Origin: Anderseniella sp039978075 | Lineage (GTDB): Bacteria; Pseudomonadota; Alphaproteobacteria; Rhizobiales; Aestuariivirgaceae | Assembly: GCA_039978075.1 (NCBI GenBank) | Contig: JBDWCA010000011.1 | Location: 496,001 to 560,000, forward strand | Length of the DNA stretch: 64,000 nucleotides | Direction: 5' to 3' | Notes under the pieces: generated by a model | Databases searched by the model: none | Told to the model about the DNA's origin: nothing | What the model saw: the letters and a program-made list of their open reading frames with translations, nothing else | Shown: positions 15,767 through 24,259 of the stretch, in pieces | Layout: every line of letters starts with the position of its first letter | Position numbering within the stretch: position 1 is the first letter of the stretch | Program-made: the position numbers and the translations under genes

Positions 15767-17671
15767 CTAAGCCGATCTCGCGGAGCCTTTTGAAGCAGCA
15801 TCAAAGGTCTCCTGCATCCGCAGCCAGTTGAGCTCCGTGGCCTCCAGGTCTTCCACCAGCTTGGCGCGCAGTTTTGCGAAGCCGGCAGCCTTTTTCGGTT
15901 GTGTCGCGTACATCTGCGGGTCCGCCAGCGCCCGGTCAAGAATTGTGATTTTCTCCTGCAATTCCAGCATCTTGCTGTCGCTTTGTTGAATCTGCTTCTT
16001 AAGGTGCACCAGGTTGACCTTGGCAGGCGCCGGTTTGGATTTTGCCGGCTCATTGGCGGGGGTTGACGCACGTGCGCTTTTCCTCGCCTCACGCCGTGCC
16101 GTCCGGCTCTTTTCCAGAACCAGTTGCGCATAGCCGTCCAGATCACCGTCGAAAGGCTTGACCGTGCTTTCATCGACCAGCCACAGGCGGTCAACCGATG
16201 CCTCGATCAGATGCCGGTCATGGCTGATCAGGATCACCGCGCCTTCATACTCGTTGAGCGCATGCACCAGCGCTTCGCGGGCCGCCACGTCGAGGTGGTT
16301 GGTCGGCTCATCGAGCACCAGGATGTTCGGTCCGTGAAACGCTGCCAGCGCAAACAGCAATCGGGCTTTTTCGCCGCCTGACAGCGTCTCGACCTTGTTG
16401 TGGGTGAGGTGGGCTCCGAAACCGTATGCGCCAAGTTTTGACCGGCGCTGGGCTTCTGTTGCATCGGGCATCAGGTCGACAAAATGATCGTAAGGCGTCT
16501 GGCCCGGGTTCAGTTCGTCAAGCTGGTGCTGTGCAAAATAGGCCACATTCAGTTTCTTGTGATGGCGCATATGCCCATCCATCACACCAAGGCGTCCACA
16601 CAGCAGTTTTGCAAATGTGGACTTTCCGTTGCCGTTGGCGCCCAGAAGGGCAATGCGGTCATCACCGTCAATGCGCAAGTCGATATTGCGCAGGATCGGC
16701 TTGCCTTCCTCATAGCCCACCGCGGCCTTTTCAAACCGCACCAGCGGCGGGTTTATCGGGCGGGCCGGTTCCGGGAACAGGAACGGTGATACTCGATCCT
16801 CGATCACGTCGGCAATCGGCTGCATTTTCTCCAGTGCCTTCAGGCGTGATTGTGCCTGCTTGGCTTTCGATGCCTTGTAGCGAAACCGGTCGACAAACGC
16901 CTGCATGTGCTGGCGTGCGTCGTCCTGCTTGCGCTTCATCTTCATTTGCAACGCCTGCTTTTCGCGGCGAATGCGGTCGAAGGTGTCGTAATTGCCCTGG
17001 TAGAGCGTCAGTTTGCATTGTTCCAGGTGCAGGATGGCGCTGACCGCGTCATTGAGCAGGTCGCGGTCATGGCTGACGATCAGCACCGTGTGGCGATAGG
17101 TGCGGATATAGTTCTTCAGCCAGATCACGCCTTCCAGATCAAGATAGTTGGTCGGCTCATCCAGCAGCAGCACATCCGGTTCGGCAAACAGCGCCGCAGC
17201 CAGCGCGACACGCATCCGCCAGCCACCGGAAAACGCCGAGCAGGGCTCGTTCTGAGCGGCATCATTGAAACCGAGGCCCGCCAGAATGGCAGCAGCGCGG
17301 GCAGGGGCGGAATGAGCATCAATATCGGCAAGCCGCATCTGGATATCGGCAATCCGGTTCGGATCGGTTGCCGTTTCTGCCTCAGCCAGCAGGCTGGCGC
17401 GCTCCTTGTCGGCTTCCAGGACCACCTCGATCAGGGTTTCGGACCCGCTCGGTGCTTCCTGCGCAACCGTACCGATACGGGCATTGCGCGGTACCGTGCA
17501 GGAGCCTGCCTCTGCCGGTATCTGGCCGAGGATCAGCTTCAGCAAGGTCGACTTGCCGGTGCCGTTACGCCCGACGAAGCCGACGGTATGGCCGGCGGGC
17601 AGGGCAACGGTGGCGTTGTCGATCAGCAGGCGTCCCTCGACGCGATATGTCAGCGCATTGATATGAAGCAT
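15767..17671 (-). CDS. ABC-F family ATPase (YheS/Uup-like)
   Basis: A 634-residue soluble protein with two ABC domains. The first has Walker A GRNGTGKST and signature FSGGWRMRV; the second has GANGNGKST and LSGGEKARL. Both have the Walker B plus LLLDEPTNYLD or LVLDEPTNHLD pattern. The basic linker between them (about residues 240-310) is the P-site tRNA interaction motif of ABC-F proteins. A C-terminal coiled coil rich in K and A (about residues 535-625) follows. No transmembrane segment is present, so it acts at the ribosome rather than in transport. Repeat copy 1 begins about 120 bp upstream of its start. Confidence 0.9.
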   Translation of the reverse strand: MLHINALTYRVEGRLLIDNATVALPAGHTVGFVGRNGTGKSTLLKLILGQIPAEAGSCTVPRNARIGTVAQEAPSGSETLIEVVLEADKERASLLAEAETATDPNRIADIQMRLADIDAHSAPARAAAILAGLGFNDAAQNEPCSAFSGGWRMRVALAAALFAEPDVLLLDEPTNYLDLEGVIWLKNYIRTYRHTVLIVSHDRDLLNDAVSAILHLEQCKLTLYQGNYDTFDRIRREKQALQMKMKRKQDDARQHMQAFVDRFRYKASKAKQAQSRLKALEKMQPIADVIEDRVSPFLFPEPARPINPPLVRFEKAAVGYEEGKPILRNIDLRIDGDDRIALLGANGNGKSTFAKLLCGRLGVMDGHMRHHKKLNVAYFAQHQLDELNPGQTPYDHFVDLMPDATEAQRRSKLGAYGFGAHLTHNKVETLSGGEKARLLFALAAFHGPNILVLDEPTNHLDVAAREALVHALNEYEGAVILISHDRHLIEASVDRLWLVDESTVKPFDGDLDGYAQLVLEKSRTARREARKSARASTPANEPAKSKPAPAKVNLVHLKKQIQQSDSKMLELQEKITILDRALADPQMYATQPKKAAGFAKLRAKLVEDLEATELNWLRMQETFDAASKGSARSA

Positions 17672-17788
17672 GCGGGGTGTTTAGCGATTGTCGGGTGAGT
17701 TGTCATGTGTCGATTGAGGAGTTGTTGTCTCACCTGCATCAGTTTCTTGTGTCTGCGGGTGCATTGGCAGTTTTTTCCCGGCCATCGA

Positions 17789-18082
17789 TTTTGCGATGTG
17801 ATGAATTGCACATTCACGTCTTCAAAACCCGCCTAGGTTGCTCATCAACAACAAGGCGTTGGACACCAAGAAGACGAAGCAAAGGCAAGCCCCCCGATCC
17901 CCTGCAAAAGTATCCGGGCTTTCAGATGCGACAAGAACCAGACAGACGCCGGACTAGAAGATGGGCGCCATGGCCCCGGTTACCCCTCCCGGCATACCAT
18001 GGAAATGCCCAGCGAATTGAAACCGCACTCCCTCGCACAACGGTTACCCTGCCGTTCAAGCGACCAGGGGCGCGGTTTTTTG
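17789..18082 (+). repeat. structured intergenic repeat, copy 1 (candidate ncRNA)
   Basis: First of four same-strand copies (others at 20644, 27246 and 28344). Shared parts in order: a palindrome ATGTG-N8-CACAT (17796-17813); CCTAGGTTGCTCATCAACAA; CAAGGCGTTG; CCCCCCGATCCCCTGC; GTATCCGGGC; a CCGG-loop-CCGG hairpin with a C-rich loop (17976-17992); and a long terminator hairpin (18022-18081). It shares AAGGCAAG and CAAAAGTATCC with copy 4, so copies 1 and 4 form one subgroup. Length differences of one or two bases between copies break any common reading frame, so it is not protein-coding. It fills most of the 490 bp between the ABC-F gene and the YeeE gene. Confidence 0.85.
18022..18081 (+). terminator. 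terminator hairpin of repeat copy 1
   Basis: The outer arms ACCGCACTCC (18022-18031) and GGGGCGCGGT (18067-18076) pair with one mismatch and one wobble. Inside are TCGC/GCGA and AACGG/CCGTT, so the structure is a long three-part hairpin. It is followed by six T (18076-18081). It faces the 3' end of the reverse-strand YeeE gene. Confidence 0.75.
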
Positions 18083-18161
18083 TTTCCTCGGTACTTGCAA
18101 TGCTTGCTGTTGCATTCTGATGCTCCATACCGAGCGCGAATGAGCGCCCGGTCGGCACATA

Positions 18162-18743
18162 TCACTCAGCAGGTGCCGTCGTTGGTTTGGAAATGATCCG
18201 ATCCGGCACAGCGAATGCTCCCAGGATCAGCGCAATCCCAACCAGAATACCCACAAGATCACCGGAAATACCCGGCAATAGTGCATCATACTTGGCACCG
18301 GGCACGGCGCCCAGCGTCAATGCCTTGCCGGAGAGAATGCCGGCACCTTTCCACATCGGATAGGTGATCATGTAGGCAGCAGCGCCGACAAGGCCACCGG
18401 CGGCATATACCAGCGCGTCACGGCGACCTGATGCAGCTGCGGCAATTCCTGTGCCCGGGCAGTAGCCGGATGCAGCCCAGCCAACGCCAAGCAGGAGGCC
18501 ACCGATGAATACGCCCACATAGGCTGTTTTCACCGACATATGCCCGACATCCACCAGCCCGGCCATCTGGCCACCAAACATCAGGACAGATCCAACGCCA
18601 ATGGCCAGCAGTATTGCCTTCGCCAGATGCAGATTGGTCAGGTTGAGCATCTTGCCGATATAGTTCGGGCTGGTTGCGCCAACCCTGTCCAGCACTGCGC
18701 CGAATGCAGCGCCGATAATGATTGCGAAAAAAATGGTACTCAT
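18162..18743 (-). CDS. YeeE/YedE family transporter, second half-size subunit (DUF6691 type)
   Basis: A 193-residue membrane protein with several helices. The segment GVGWAASGYCPGTGIAAAASGR, with its single cysteine in a G-Y-C-P-G-T motif, is the hallmark of YeeE/YedE proteins; E. coli-type members take up thiosulfate. Here the family is split into two half-size proteins made by adjacent genes, as in PmpA/PmpB-like pairs. It starts 3 bp after its partner's stop, with GGAGG inside the end of that gene. With the DsrE gene upstream it forms a reverse-strand sulfur operon. Confidence 0.85.
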   Translation of the reverse strand: MSTIFFAIIIGAAFGAVLDRVGATSPNYIGKMLNLTNLHLAKAILLAIGVGSVLMFGGQMAGLVDVGHMSVKTAYVGVFIGGLLLGVGWAASGYCPGTGIAAAASGRRDALVYAAGGLVGAAAYMITYPMWKGAGILSGKALTLGAVPGAKYDALLPGISGDLVGILVGIALILGAFAVPDRIISKPTTAPAE

Positions 18744-18746
18744 GGC

Positions 18747-19301
18747 TTAGGCCTCCTTCCTGAACATCAACAGGGCAGTGGGAACAGCAGCGGCAAAAGC
18801 ACCGGCTGCAAATATGTAGCCGGAGATTGCAGTCTGCATCATGCCTGACATCATGTGCCCGGACGTGCAGCCGCCGGCGAGGCGTGCGCCATAGAGCACG
18901 ACAAACCCGCTGGCGAACGCAACGACGAAGCGCTTTGCAGTGCTGTCACCATAATTGGCGCGCCAGATGGCCGGCATGGTCTTCTCATTCGCCGGCACGC
19001 CCTTGCGCAGGAAAGACGAGGCAAACGCACCCAGCATCATCGCCAATACAAAGACGAAGGAATAGTTCAATGGACTGGCAACCGACTTGGCGTATTTACC
19101 GCCGGACTTTGCCAGATAGGCATTGGTGGACGTGTATGCACCATCAGTGTCTTGCGTCACCACGTCCGGGTCGACGGCATTCCACAAGATGCCGTCTAGG
19201 ATCACAAATTGAGTGGATACCCCGATGGGTTTGACAAGCAGGACGGCAGCGAAGAACACCAGTCCCAGCGCCAGGCCTCCCAGTTTCCAGTTCAGTATCA
19301 T
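18747..19301 (-). CDS. YeeE/YedE family transporter, first half-size subunit
   Basis: A 184-residue membrane protein. The C-terminal half has ARLAGGCTSGHMMSGMMQ, the cysteine motif (G-G-C-T-S-G-H) of YeeE/YedE sulfur transporters, in which the cysteine relays thiosulfate or a persulfide. An N-terminal helix is followed by an unusual ~40-residue periplasmic-type segment (about residues 40-75, rich in D, T, S) before the conserved core. AAGGAGG precedes the ATG. It pairs with the next gene as a two-component transporter. Confidence 0.85.
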   Translation of the reverse strand: MILNWKLGGLALGLVFFAAVLLVKPIGVSTQFVILDGILWNAVDPDVVTQDTDGAYTSTNAYLAKSGGKYAKSVASPLNYSFVFVLAMMLGAFASSFLRKGVPANEKTMPAIWRANYGDSTAKRFVVAFASGFVVLYGARLAGGCTSGHMMSGMMQTAISGYIFAAGAFAAAVPTALLMFRKEA

Positions 19302-19371
19302 TTGAACCTCCTTGACAAATGTGGCGGGTAAACCGTCCCGCCTGTTGATTTCAAAATCTCACGGCAGTCGG

Positions 19372-19833
19372 TTACCAGGCCAGGGTCGTCACATTGGGGT
19401 CAAACAGGATGCTCTCAACCATGGGCCAGGTGCCCATTTCGACGCCATCTATGTAGTCTTCAGCCTCCAGTCCGCTGGCCTTGGAGCAGGCATTGCACAT
19501 GATGACCTTGCCGCCGTCGGCCATGAAGTCCTTCAGCATTTCCTGAATTGATTTGCCGCTTTCACGCATCAGGCCATGCACATGCGACGGCCGCTTTTTA
19601 TCAGCCAGATAGACCGCTCTGACATTAAGCCAGATGGCGACCGGCTTGTGGCCGTTCTTCAACGCCTTCTGATGAGCGAAGCTGATCGCCTTCGCTGCAG
19701 ACCAGGTATCGTCAGTTGTCAAATTGACGAACAGCCCACGGGTTTTCGTATCAGCGCCTTGCGCACTTGCCAGCGGTATCATCAGCACAAGCAATGCGAA
19801 TGCTGTTATCAGTATCGGTTTCAGTCTGTTCAT
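19372..19833 (-). CDS. exported DsrE family protein
   Basis: A 153-residue protein. The start at 19833 has GGAG seven bases upstream and gives a clear signal peptide (hydrophobic stretch then ASAQG-A), so the protein is periplasmic. The DsrE-like core has a Rossmann-type pattern and a C-N-A-C-S-K-A-S-G loop whose cysteines could carry sulfane sulfur. It heads an operon with two YeeE/YedE half-transporters, so it may receive or deliver sulfur at the outer face of the membrane. The longer frame reaching back to 20070 lacks any RBS and was not used. Confidence 0.8.
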   Translation of the reverse strand: MNRLKPILITAFALLVLMIPLASAQGADTKTRGLFVNLTTDDTWSAAKAISFAHQKALKNGHKPVAIWLNVRAVYLADKKRPSHVHGLMRESGKSIQEMLKDFMADGGKVIMCNACSKASGLEAEDYIDGVEMGTWPMVESILFDPNVTTLAW

Positions 19834-20099
19834 TTGGTTTCTCCATATTATCGGCTTGTGCTCACCGGTGCGCCGTATCATGGAGAGAGCAGAACACACA
19901 TTCACGTTCATGAATATGATATATGTCAAATCTGCCGGTATTGTCTTCTGCGGGCAAAGCCTGTTTGAAAGGCCGGCATTCACCCGGTCGGTTTCCAGTG
20001 CCTCCAAATTGGAATGATGATCAATGTCAAGGCGGCTTCTGGCCAGTTGAGATAGCTTCGCAAACTGCAACGCTTGTACCAGTTGAGAGGAGGCGGGTT

Positions 20100-20525
20100 A
20101 TGATATCGAAAGTGAACCTAACCGGGAGATGCATGTGTGGAGCGGTGAGACTTACCGGCACTGCGAAGGAACCCAAAGTAGGTGCCTGTCATTGCGATAT
20201 GTGCCGCCGCTGGTCGTCGGGACCATTCTTTGAGGTATCGTGCGAAAACGTTGCCTTTGAGGGCGAGGACAGCATTACGAAGATTAGGTCATCCGACTGG
20301 GCCGAACGTGGCTTCTGCAACAAATGCGGATCAAACCTGTTTTACCACATCATCGATAGTAACGAATTCCAGATAGCGGCCGGGCTTTTGGATGATCAGT
20401 CAGCTTTGCACCTGTACTTGCAGGTTTTCACCGACAGGAAGCCGCCCTTCTATACATTGGCCGACAAGACGGAAACCATGACTGCCGCAGAGGTCTATGC
20501 CGCATTCGGCGCTCCTTCGGATTGA
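20100..20525 (+). CDS. GFA family zinc protein
   Basis: A 141-residue protein with R-C-M-C-G-A-V-R at the N-terminus, C-H-C-D-M-C-R-R-W about 22 residues later, and C-N-K-C-G-S-N-L near residue 80, the zinc sites of the GFA family. The start at 20100 is fixed by a strong GAGAGGAGG just upstream; the frame is open further back but without a ribosome site. It diverges from the DsrE/YeeE operon and shares its intergenic region (19834-20099). It is only distantly related to the GFA protein at 15212. Its reaction is unknown. Confidence 0.87.
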   Translation: MISKVNLTGRCMCGAVRLTGTAKEPKVGACHCDMCRRWSSGPFFEVSCENVAFEGEDSITKIRSSDWAERGFCNKCGSNLFYHIIDSNEFQIAAGLLDDQSALHLYLQVFTDRKPPFYTLADKTETMTAAEVYAAFGAPSD

Positions 20526-20643
20526 GACCACAATGTCGAAATTGCCGCCACCGCCTGAAAATTCTGAGCTTCGGTATGCCCTTTACGTTTCGGTTCAACC
20601 GGTAACAGCCACGATATCGAATAGAATTGTCGGAAAATGATCG

Positions 20644-20944
20644 TTTTCGCAATGTGATGAATTACACATTCACGGGCTCGATTCCCGTCTAGGTTGCTCA
20701 TCAACAACAAGGCGTTGAACAACAAGAACACGAAGCGAAGTTTACCCCCCGATCCCCTGCAAACGTATCCGGGCATTCTGAAGCGACAACAACCAAAGCA
20801 TACGCCGGACTGGAAGAATGGACCCCATGACCTGCCGGTATACCCCTCCCGGCACACCATGAAAAAGCCCTGCCAATCAGGCCGCGCTCCCTCGCAACAC
20901 GGTTCCCCCTGCCGTTCTGGCGATCCGGAGCGTGGTCCTTTTTC
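20644..20944 (+). repeat. structured intergenic repeat, copy 2 (candidate ncRNA)
   Basis: Second copy of the ~295 bp repeat. It opens with AATGTG-N8-CACATT (20651-20670) and has a perfect six-pair hairpin TGCCGG/CCGGCA (20833-20854) with a C-rich loop. It ends in a terminator hairpin. It shares AGTTTACC, CAAACGTATCC and ACAACAACCAAAGCA with copy 3; a hand alignment of copies 2 and 3 gives roughly 88% identity with one single-base gap. It begins about 120 bp after the GFA stop. The 260 bp between its end and the TRAP gene hold the regulatory site listed at 21129 and nothing else I recognise. Confidence 0.85.
20881..20943 (+). terminator. terminator hairpin of repeat copy 2
   Basis: Arms CCGCGCTCC (20882-20890) and GGAGCGTGG (20927-20935) pair along nine positions, with one G-T wobble where copies 1, 3 and 4 have C in the right arm. 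Inner TCGC/GCGA and ACGG/CCGT stems are kept. The T-run is interrupted (TCCTTTTTC), so termination may be weaker. Confidence 0.65.
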
Positions 20945-21128
20945 GTTTCAACCCCATGTCTTTGTATTACATGGATGTTTCATCGATGACCGTGCGATCC
21001 GGTAAAGCTTTTTTGTCCATTTCATCATGGCCCGCCAGCATGCAAGACCGCTTCCAGGTTGCAAAGGGCACAACGTGATGTGGAGCGTGAATGCGGGCTG
21101 GCACATCCAGCAGGAATCCAGAAAAAAC

Positions 21129-21158
21129 TTGACACCCAGACAGCTCTTGGTCTGTCAT
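21129..21158 (+). promoter_or_regulatory. possible promoter with overlapping inverted repeat upstream of TAXI gene
   Basis: TTGACA (21129-21134) could be a -35 element with TGTCAT (21153-21158) as a weak -10 at an 18 bp spacing. An inverted repeat GACAG-N8-CTGTC (21139-21156) lies across the spacer, where a repressor would block RNA polymerase. It is about 50 bp before the TAXI gene start. The -10 match is only four of six, so this is tentative. Confidence 0.4.
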
Positions 21159-21206
21159 TTGTGTACTAATGATATCTGTGGTTGCATTTGTTTAAGGGAG
21201 ATACAC

Positions 21207-22199
21207 ATGAAGTTTGCTATGAAACAGACGTTCCTTGCCGCGCTGAGTGTTGCGGCGATGGCGTGCCTTTCCCCTTCTGCACACGCAGACAAGAATATTA
21301 CACTTTGTGGCGGCAGCCCAGGTGGTCTGTGGTCACTTCTTGGTGCGGGCATAGATGCCGCGGTGCGTGAAGTAGACCCTGGTTCGAACGTGACATACCA
21401 GACATCGAGTGGAGGCTTTGCGAACATTGTTCAGGTGAAGCAGGGCAAATGCGATATCGCGATTGTCCATGTTGGCGAGGTCTTGATCGCTGCCCGTGGC
21501 GACGAACCGTTCAAGGCCCCGACAGAGGGCGTTTCCGCAATCGCCATGCTTTACGACTGGGCACCGATGCAGTGGGTCATCGACAAGGGCTATGCTGAAA
21601 AGAACGGCATCAAATCCATAGCCGACCTGAAAGCTGGAAAGGCGCCCTTCAATCTGGTCGTGAATCGACGTGGCATTCTTCCGTCAATCCTGGCGGAGCA
21701 GTCGCTCATGAAAGCCGGTGTTACCTTGAAGAGCATCGAAGACAATGGCGGCAGCGTCCAGTATCAGGGATCGAAATCTGCTTCGACGATCATGCAGGAT
21801 GGCAAGGCAGACGCCTGGGTCAACGCGACATTTATCGGCAGCGGCAAGATCAAATCCATCGCGAACAACCGGGGTCTCACTCTGCTGTCTGTGCCAAAGG
21901 ACGTTATTGACCAGATGGTTGCAGACTATGGCTCAAAGCCCGTGACCATTTCCAAGGGGGCTTATGAGTGGCTCGACAAGGATGTTGAGACCTTCGGTGC
22001 CCAGGCTGCGCTCATCGCCAGCGATGATGCGGATCCAAAACTAGTCACCCTCGTCGCCAAGGCCATCGTTGGACACCAGGACAAGATCCAGGGTGTCCAC
22101 AAGGCCATGAAGGCATTTGACGGGAAGCTTTTGTCGTCAATCACCCAGTTCAAATATCACCCATCCGCTGCGGCAGAAATCAAAGCCGCCGGCCTGTGA
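21207..22199 (+). CDS. TAXI family TRAP transporter solute-binding protein
   Basis: A 330-residue periplasmic binding protein. The signal peptide ends at S-A-H-A-D, and the mature protein starts with the TAXI-type pattern I-T-L-C-G-G-S-P-G-G-L-W-S-L-L-G. YQTSSGGFANIVQVKQGK-like and VNRRG segments are further hallmarks. TAXI proteins feed fused TRAP permeases; known ligands include glutamate and other carboxylates, and the ligand here is unknown. AAGGGAG lies six bases before the ATG at 21207. The frame is open upstream to 21027 but that part is not signal-like. First gene of a four-gene module with a permease, a NadC-like enzyme and the PhnN-phosphorylase fusion. Confidence 0.88.
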   Translation: MKFAMKQTFLAALSVAAMACLSPSAHADKNITLCGGSPGGLWSLLGAGIDAAVREVDPGSNVTYQTSSGGFANIVQVKQGKCDIAIVHVGEVLIAARGDEPFKAPTEGVSAIAMLYDWAPMQWVIDKGYAEKNGIKSIADLKAGKAPFNLVVNRRGILPSILAEQSLMKAGVTLKSIEDNGGSVQYQGSKSASTIMQDGKADAWVNATFIGSGKIKSIANNRGLTLLSVPKDVIDQMVADYGSKPVTISKGAYEWLDKDVETFGAQAALIASDDADPKLVTLVAKAIVGHQDKIQGVHKAMKAFDGKLLSSITQFKYHPSAAAEIKAAGL

Positions 22200-22206
22200 T
22201 CATCGG

Positions 22207-22248
22207 AAACGTTTCCTGGGCAGGCTTCATACCTGCCCGGGGACGTTT
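22207..22248 (+). promoter_or_regulatory. long intercistronic stem-loop between binding protein and permease
   Basis: The left arm (22207-22224, from AAACG to GGCAGG) and right arm (22232-22248, from CCTGCCC to ACGTTT) can form about 17 pairs with one bulge around a seven-base loop. It starts 8 bases after the TAXI stop and 30 bases before the permease start. It is not followed by a clear T-run. Hairpins in this place usually protect the binding-protein mRNA or cause partial termination, giving more binding protein than permease. Confidence 0.7.
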
Positions 22249-22277
22249 CTTATCAAAACCCATGACCGAGACATAAG

Positions 22278-24209
22278 ATGCGCACGTCTTCGATCCTGTC
22301 GATCCTTTTCTCGACAGGGGCCCGTCGCACACCGTCCGGTCTGATGCTCTGGCCGATCCGTCTCTATACGGCCCTGTTTTCAGTCTGGGTTCTATGGGCA
22401 GCGACGTTCTCGCGGATAGATGCGCTTTCGCTGACAGTGGTGTTTCTCTGCCTTATATTCGTACCGGCGTTCCTGGTCGTGGGGGCTTCGAATGTTTCTG
22501 ATCGCTCGAAACCTTCTGCAATAGACTGGGTGTTCTCGGGCCTCGCTGGAATGTGTGCGGTCTATTTCATCATCAAGATTCCCGAAACCGCCACCCGCAT
22601 CAGCTTGCTGACCGAGTTGAGCACCGACCAGTTCATCTTCGCATCGATACTCATCGGCCTCACTCTCGAAATAACCCGCCGAACCGTCGGTCTGTTTTTG
22701 ATGTGTATCGTGCTGTTTTTCATCGCCTATAACCTGCTCGGGCACCTGATCTCGGGGCAGTTGGGTCACGGGTTGGTGACTGTAGGCCATTTCATTGACA
22801 TCAACGTGTACACGACCGACGGGCTTTTTGGCGTTCCGGTCCGGGTTGCCGCAACCTATGCATTCCTGTTCGTCATGTTCGGTACTTTTTTGGAAAAAGC
22901 CGGAGGTGGGGATTTTTTCTTCAATCTTGCTGCATCCCTGTCGGGCAGATCAGTTGGCGGTCCGGCAAAAGTTGCCGTGTTTTCTTCAGCGCTGTTCGGC
23001 ACTATGTCGGGCAGCCCGACATCCGACGTTGTGGCAACGGGTTCTGTGACGATCCCGATGATGAAGCGGCTCGGTTATGACAAAAGTCTCGCTGCAGGCG
23101 TGGAAGTAGCCTCATCTACGGGAGGCAGCCTGTTGCCGCCGGTCATGGGGTCTGCGGCGTTCATCATGGCAGAGATGACCGGGGTCGGTTACGGAGAGAT
23201 TGTCCTGGCGGCGATCCTGCCTGCGGTTTTGTATTATGTGGGCATCCTTACCCAGGTTCACCTGAGATCAGTCAGGCTCGACCTTGCGCCCCTGAGCTCA
23301 TCCGATGTGCCCCCGCTACGCGAAACAATGCAGAAGGGGTGGCACTTTCTTGTGCCTCTGGCAGGCCTGATTGTCCTTTTGGTAATGGGATACTCGCCAA
23401 CAATGGTTGCCGTTTTCAGTGCCGTTGCTGTCTGGTGTGTTGCGCTGCTGAGGCCGGGGCAGAGGATGGGGGTTGGCCTGACAATCGAAGCGCTCTCGGA
23501 TACGGCCATTCGAATGATTGGTGTTACCGGGGCATGTGCCGCGGCAGGTCTGGTGATCGGCGGGATCACAATGACGGGGCTGGCGTCAAAGTTTTCCTAC
23601 ATTGCGTTCGCCATGGCCGGAGACAGTTCCATTCTCGTCCTGCTGCTGAGTGCAGTAGTTACTATCGTTCTGGGACTGGGAATGCCGACGCCCAGCGCCT
23701 ATGTACTCGCGGCCGTCCTGGTAGGCCCGACACTGGTAAACGAGTTTGGCTTCCCGGAGCTGAATGCGCACCTTTTCCTTCTGTATTTTGCCGTCATGTC
23801 TGCGATGACACCACCTGTGGCAGTTGCAGCATATGCAGCGGCTGCGATATCCGGGGCCAATCCGTTGCGTATCGCGGTTGTTGCCATGCGGTTTTCGATC
23901 GTCGCATTCGTAGTGCCGTTCATGTTCGTCATCAATCCGACCGTCCTTCAGCCGTTTTCAGGCCTTGCAGCTTTCGCAGTAAGTCTTGCCATCACCTGGG
24001 CTTGTGTGCTGATCGCTGTCGCGTCGGAGATCGACTGGTCTGGACGGTCCTCGAGGTTGGTCAGACTTGCAATGATCGTATCCGCGCTACTGCTCGTTGT
24101 CCCGTATCCGGCATTGAAAGTGGCAGGCGCGATCATGGGACTGTGCTTGATGTTCTTTGCGCTCGAGAAATCCGGCCTGACCAGGTTCAGGGCTTTGCAG
24201 AAACCGTAA
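22278..24209 (+). CDS. TRAP transporter fused permease (TAXI type)
   Basis: A 643-residue membrane protein, the usual length for 4TM/12TM fused DctQM permeases that partner TAXI binding proteins. The large-subunit part shows GSPTSDVVATGSVTIPMMK, SSTGGSLLPPVMGSAAF and GLGMPTPSAY segments, all hallmarks of the DctM domain. It imports a small organic acid using an ion gradient. It lies 78 bp after the TAXI gene, with the stem-loop at 22207 between them. Confidence 0.9.
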   Translation: MRTSSILSILFSTGARRTPSGLMLWPIRLYTALFSVWVLWAATFSRIDALSLTVVFLCLIFVPAFLVVGASNVSDRSKPSAIDWVFSGLAGMCAVYFIIKIPETATRISLLTELSTDQFIFASILIGLTLEITRRTVGLFLMCIVLFFIAYNLLGHLISGQLGHGLVTVGHFIDINVYTTDGLFGVPVRVAATYAFLFVMFGTFLEKAGGGDFFFNLAASLSGRSVGGPAKVAVFSSALFGTMSGSPTSDVVATGSVTIPMMKRLGYDKSLAAGVEVASSTGGSLLPPVMGSAAFIMAEMTGVGYGEIVLAAILPAVLYYVGILTQVHLRSVRLDLAPLSSSDVPPLRETMQKGWHFLVPLAGLIVLLVMGYSPTMVAVFSAVAVWCVALLRPGQRMGVGLTIEALSDTAIRMIGVTGACAAAGLVIGGITMTGLASKFSYIAFAMAGDSSILVLLLSAVVTIVLGLGMPTPSAYVLAAVLVGPTLVNEFGFPELNAHLFLLYFAVMSAMTPPVAVAAYAAAAISGANPLRIAVVAMRFSIVAFVVPFMFVINPTVLQPFSGLAAFAVSLAITWACVLIAVASEIDWSGRSSRLVRLAMIVSALLLVVPYPALKVAGAIMGLCLMFFALEKSGLTRFRALQKP

Positions 24210-24259
24210 TTGAAAACCGTGCCAGGCTTGTTGCCGGTGTGTAATTGAAAGGTATTGTT

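Noticed and set aside
17677..18120. 147-residue plus-strand frame covering repeat copy 1
   Set aside because: Single-base gaps between the repeat copies change the frame, so the encoded peptides do not resemble each other beyond a dozen residues (INNKAL part); no ribosome site is present.
20694..21005. 103-residue plus-strand frame in repeat copy 2
   Set aside because: Same reason: the frame is not kept in copies 1, 3 and 4, and the start is a TTG inside the repeat with no ribosome site.
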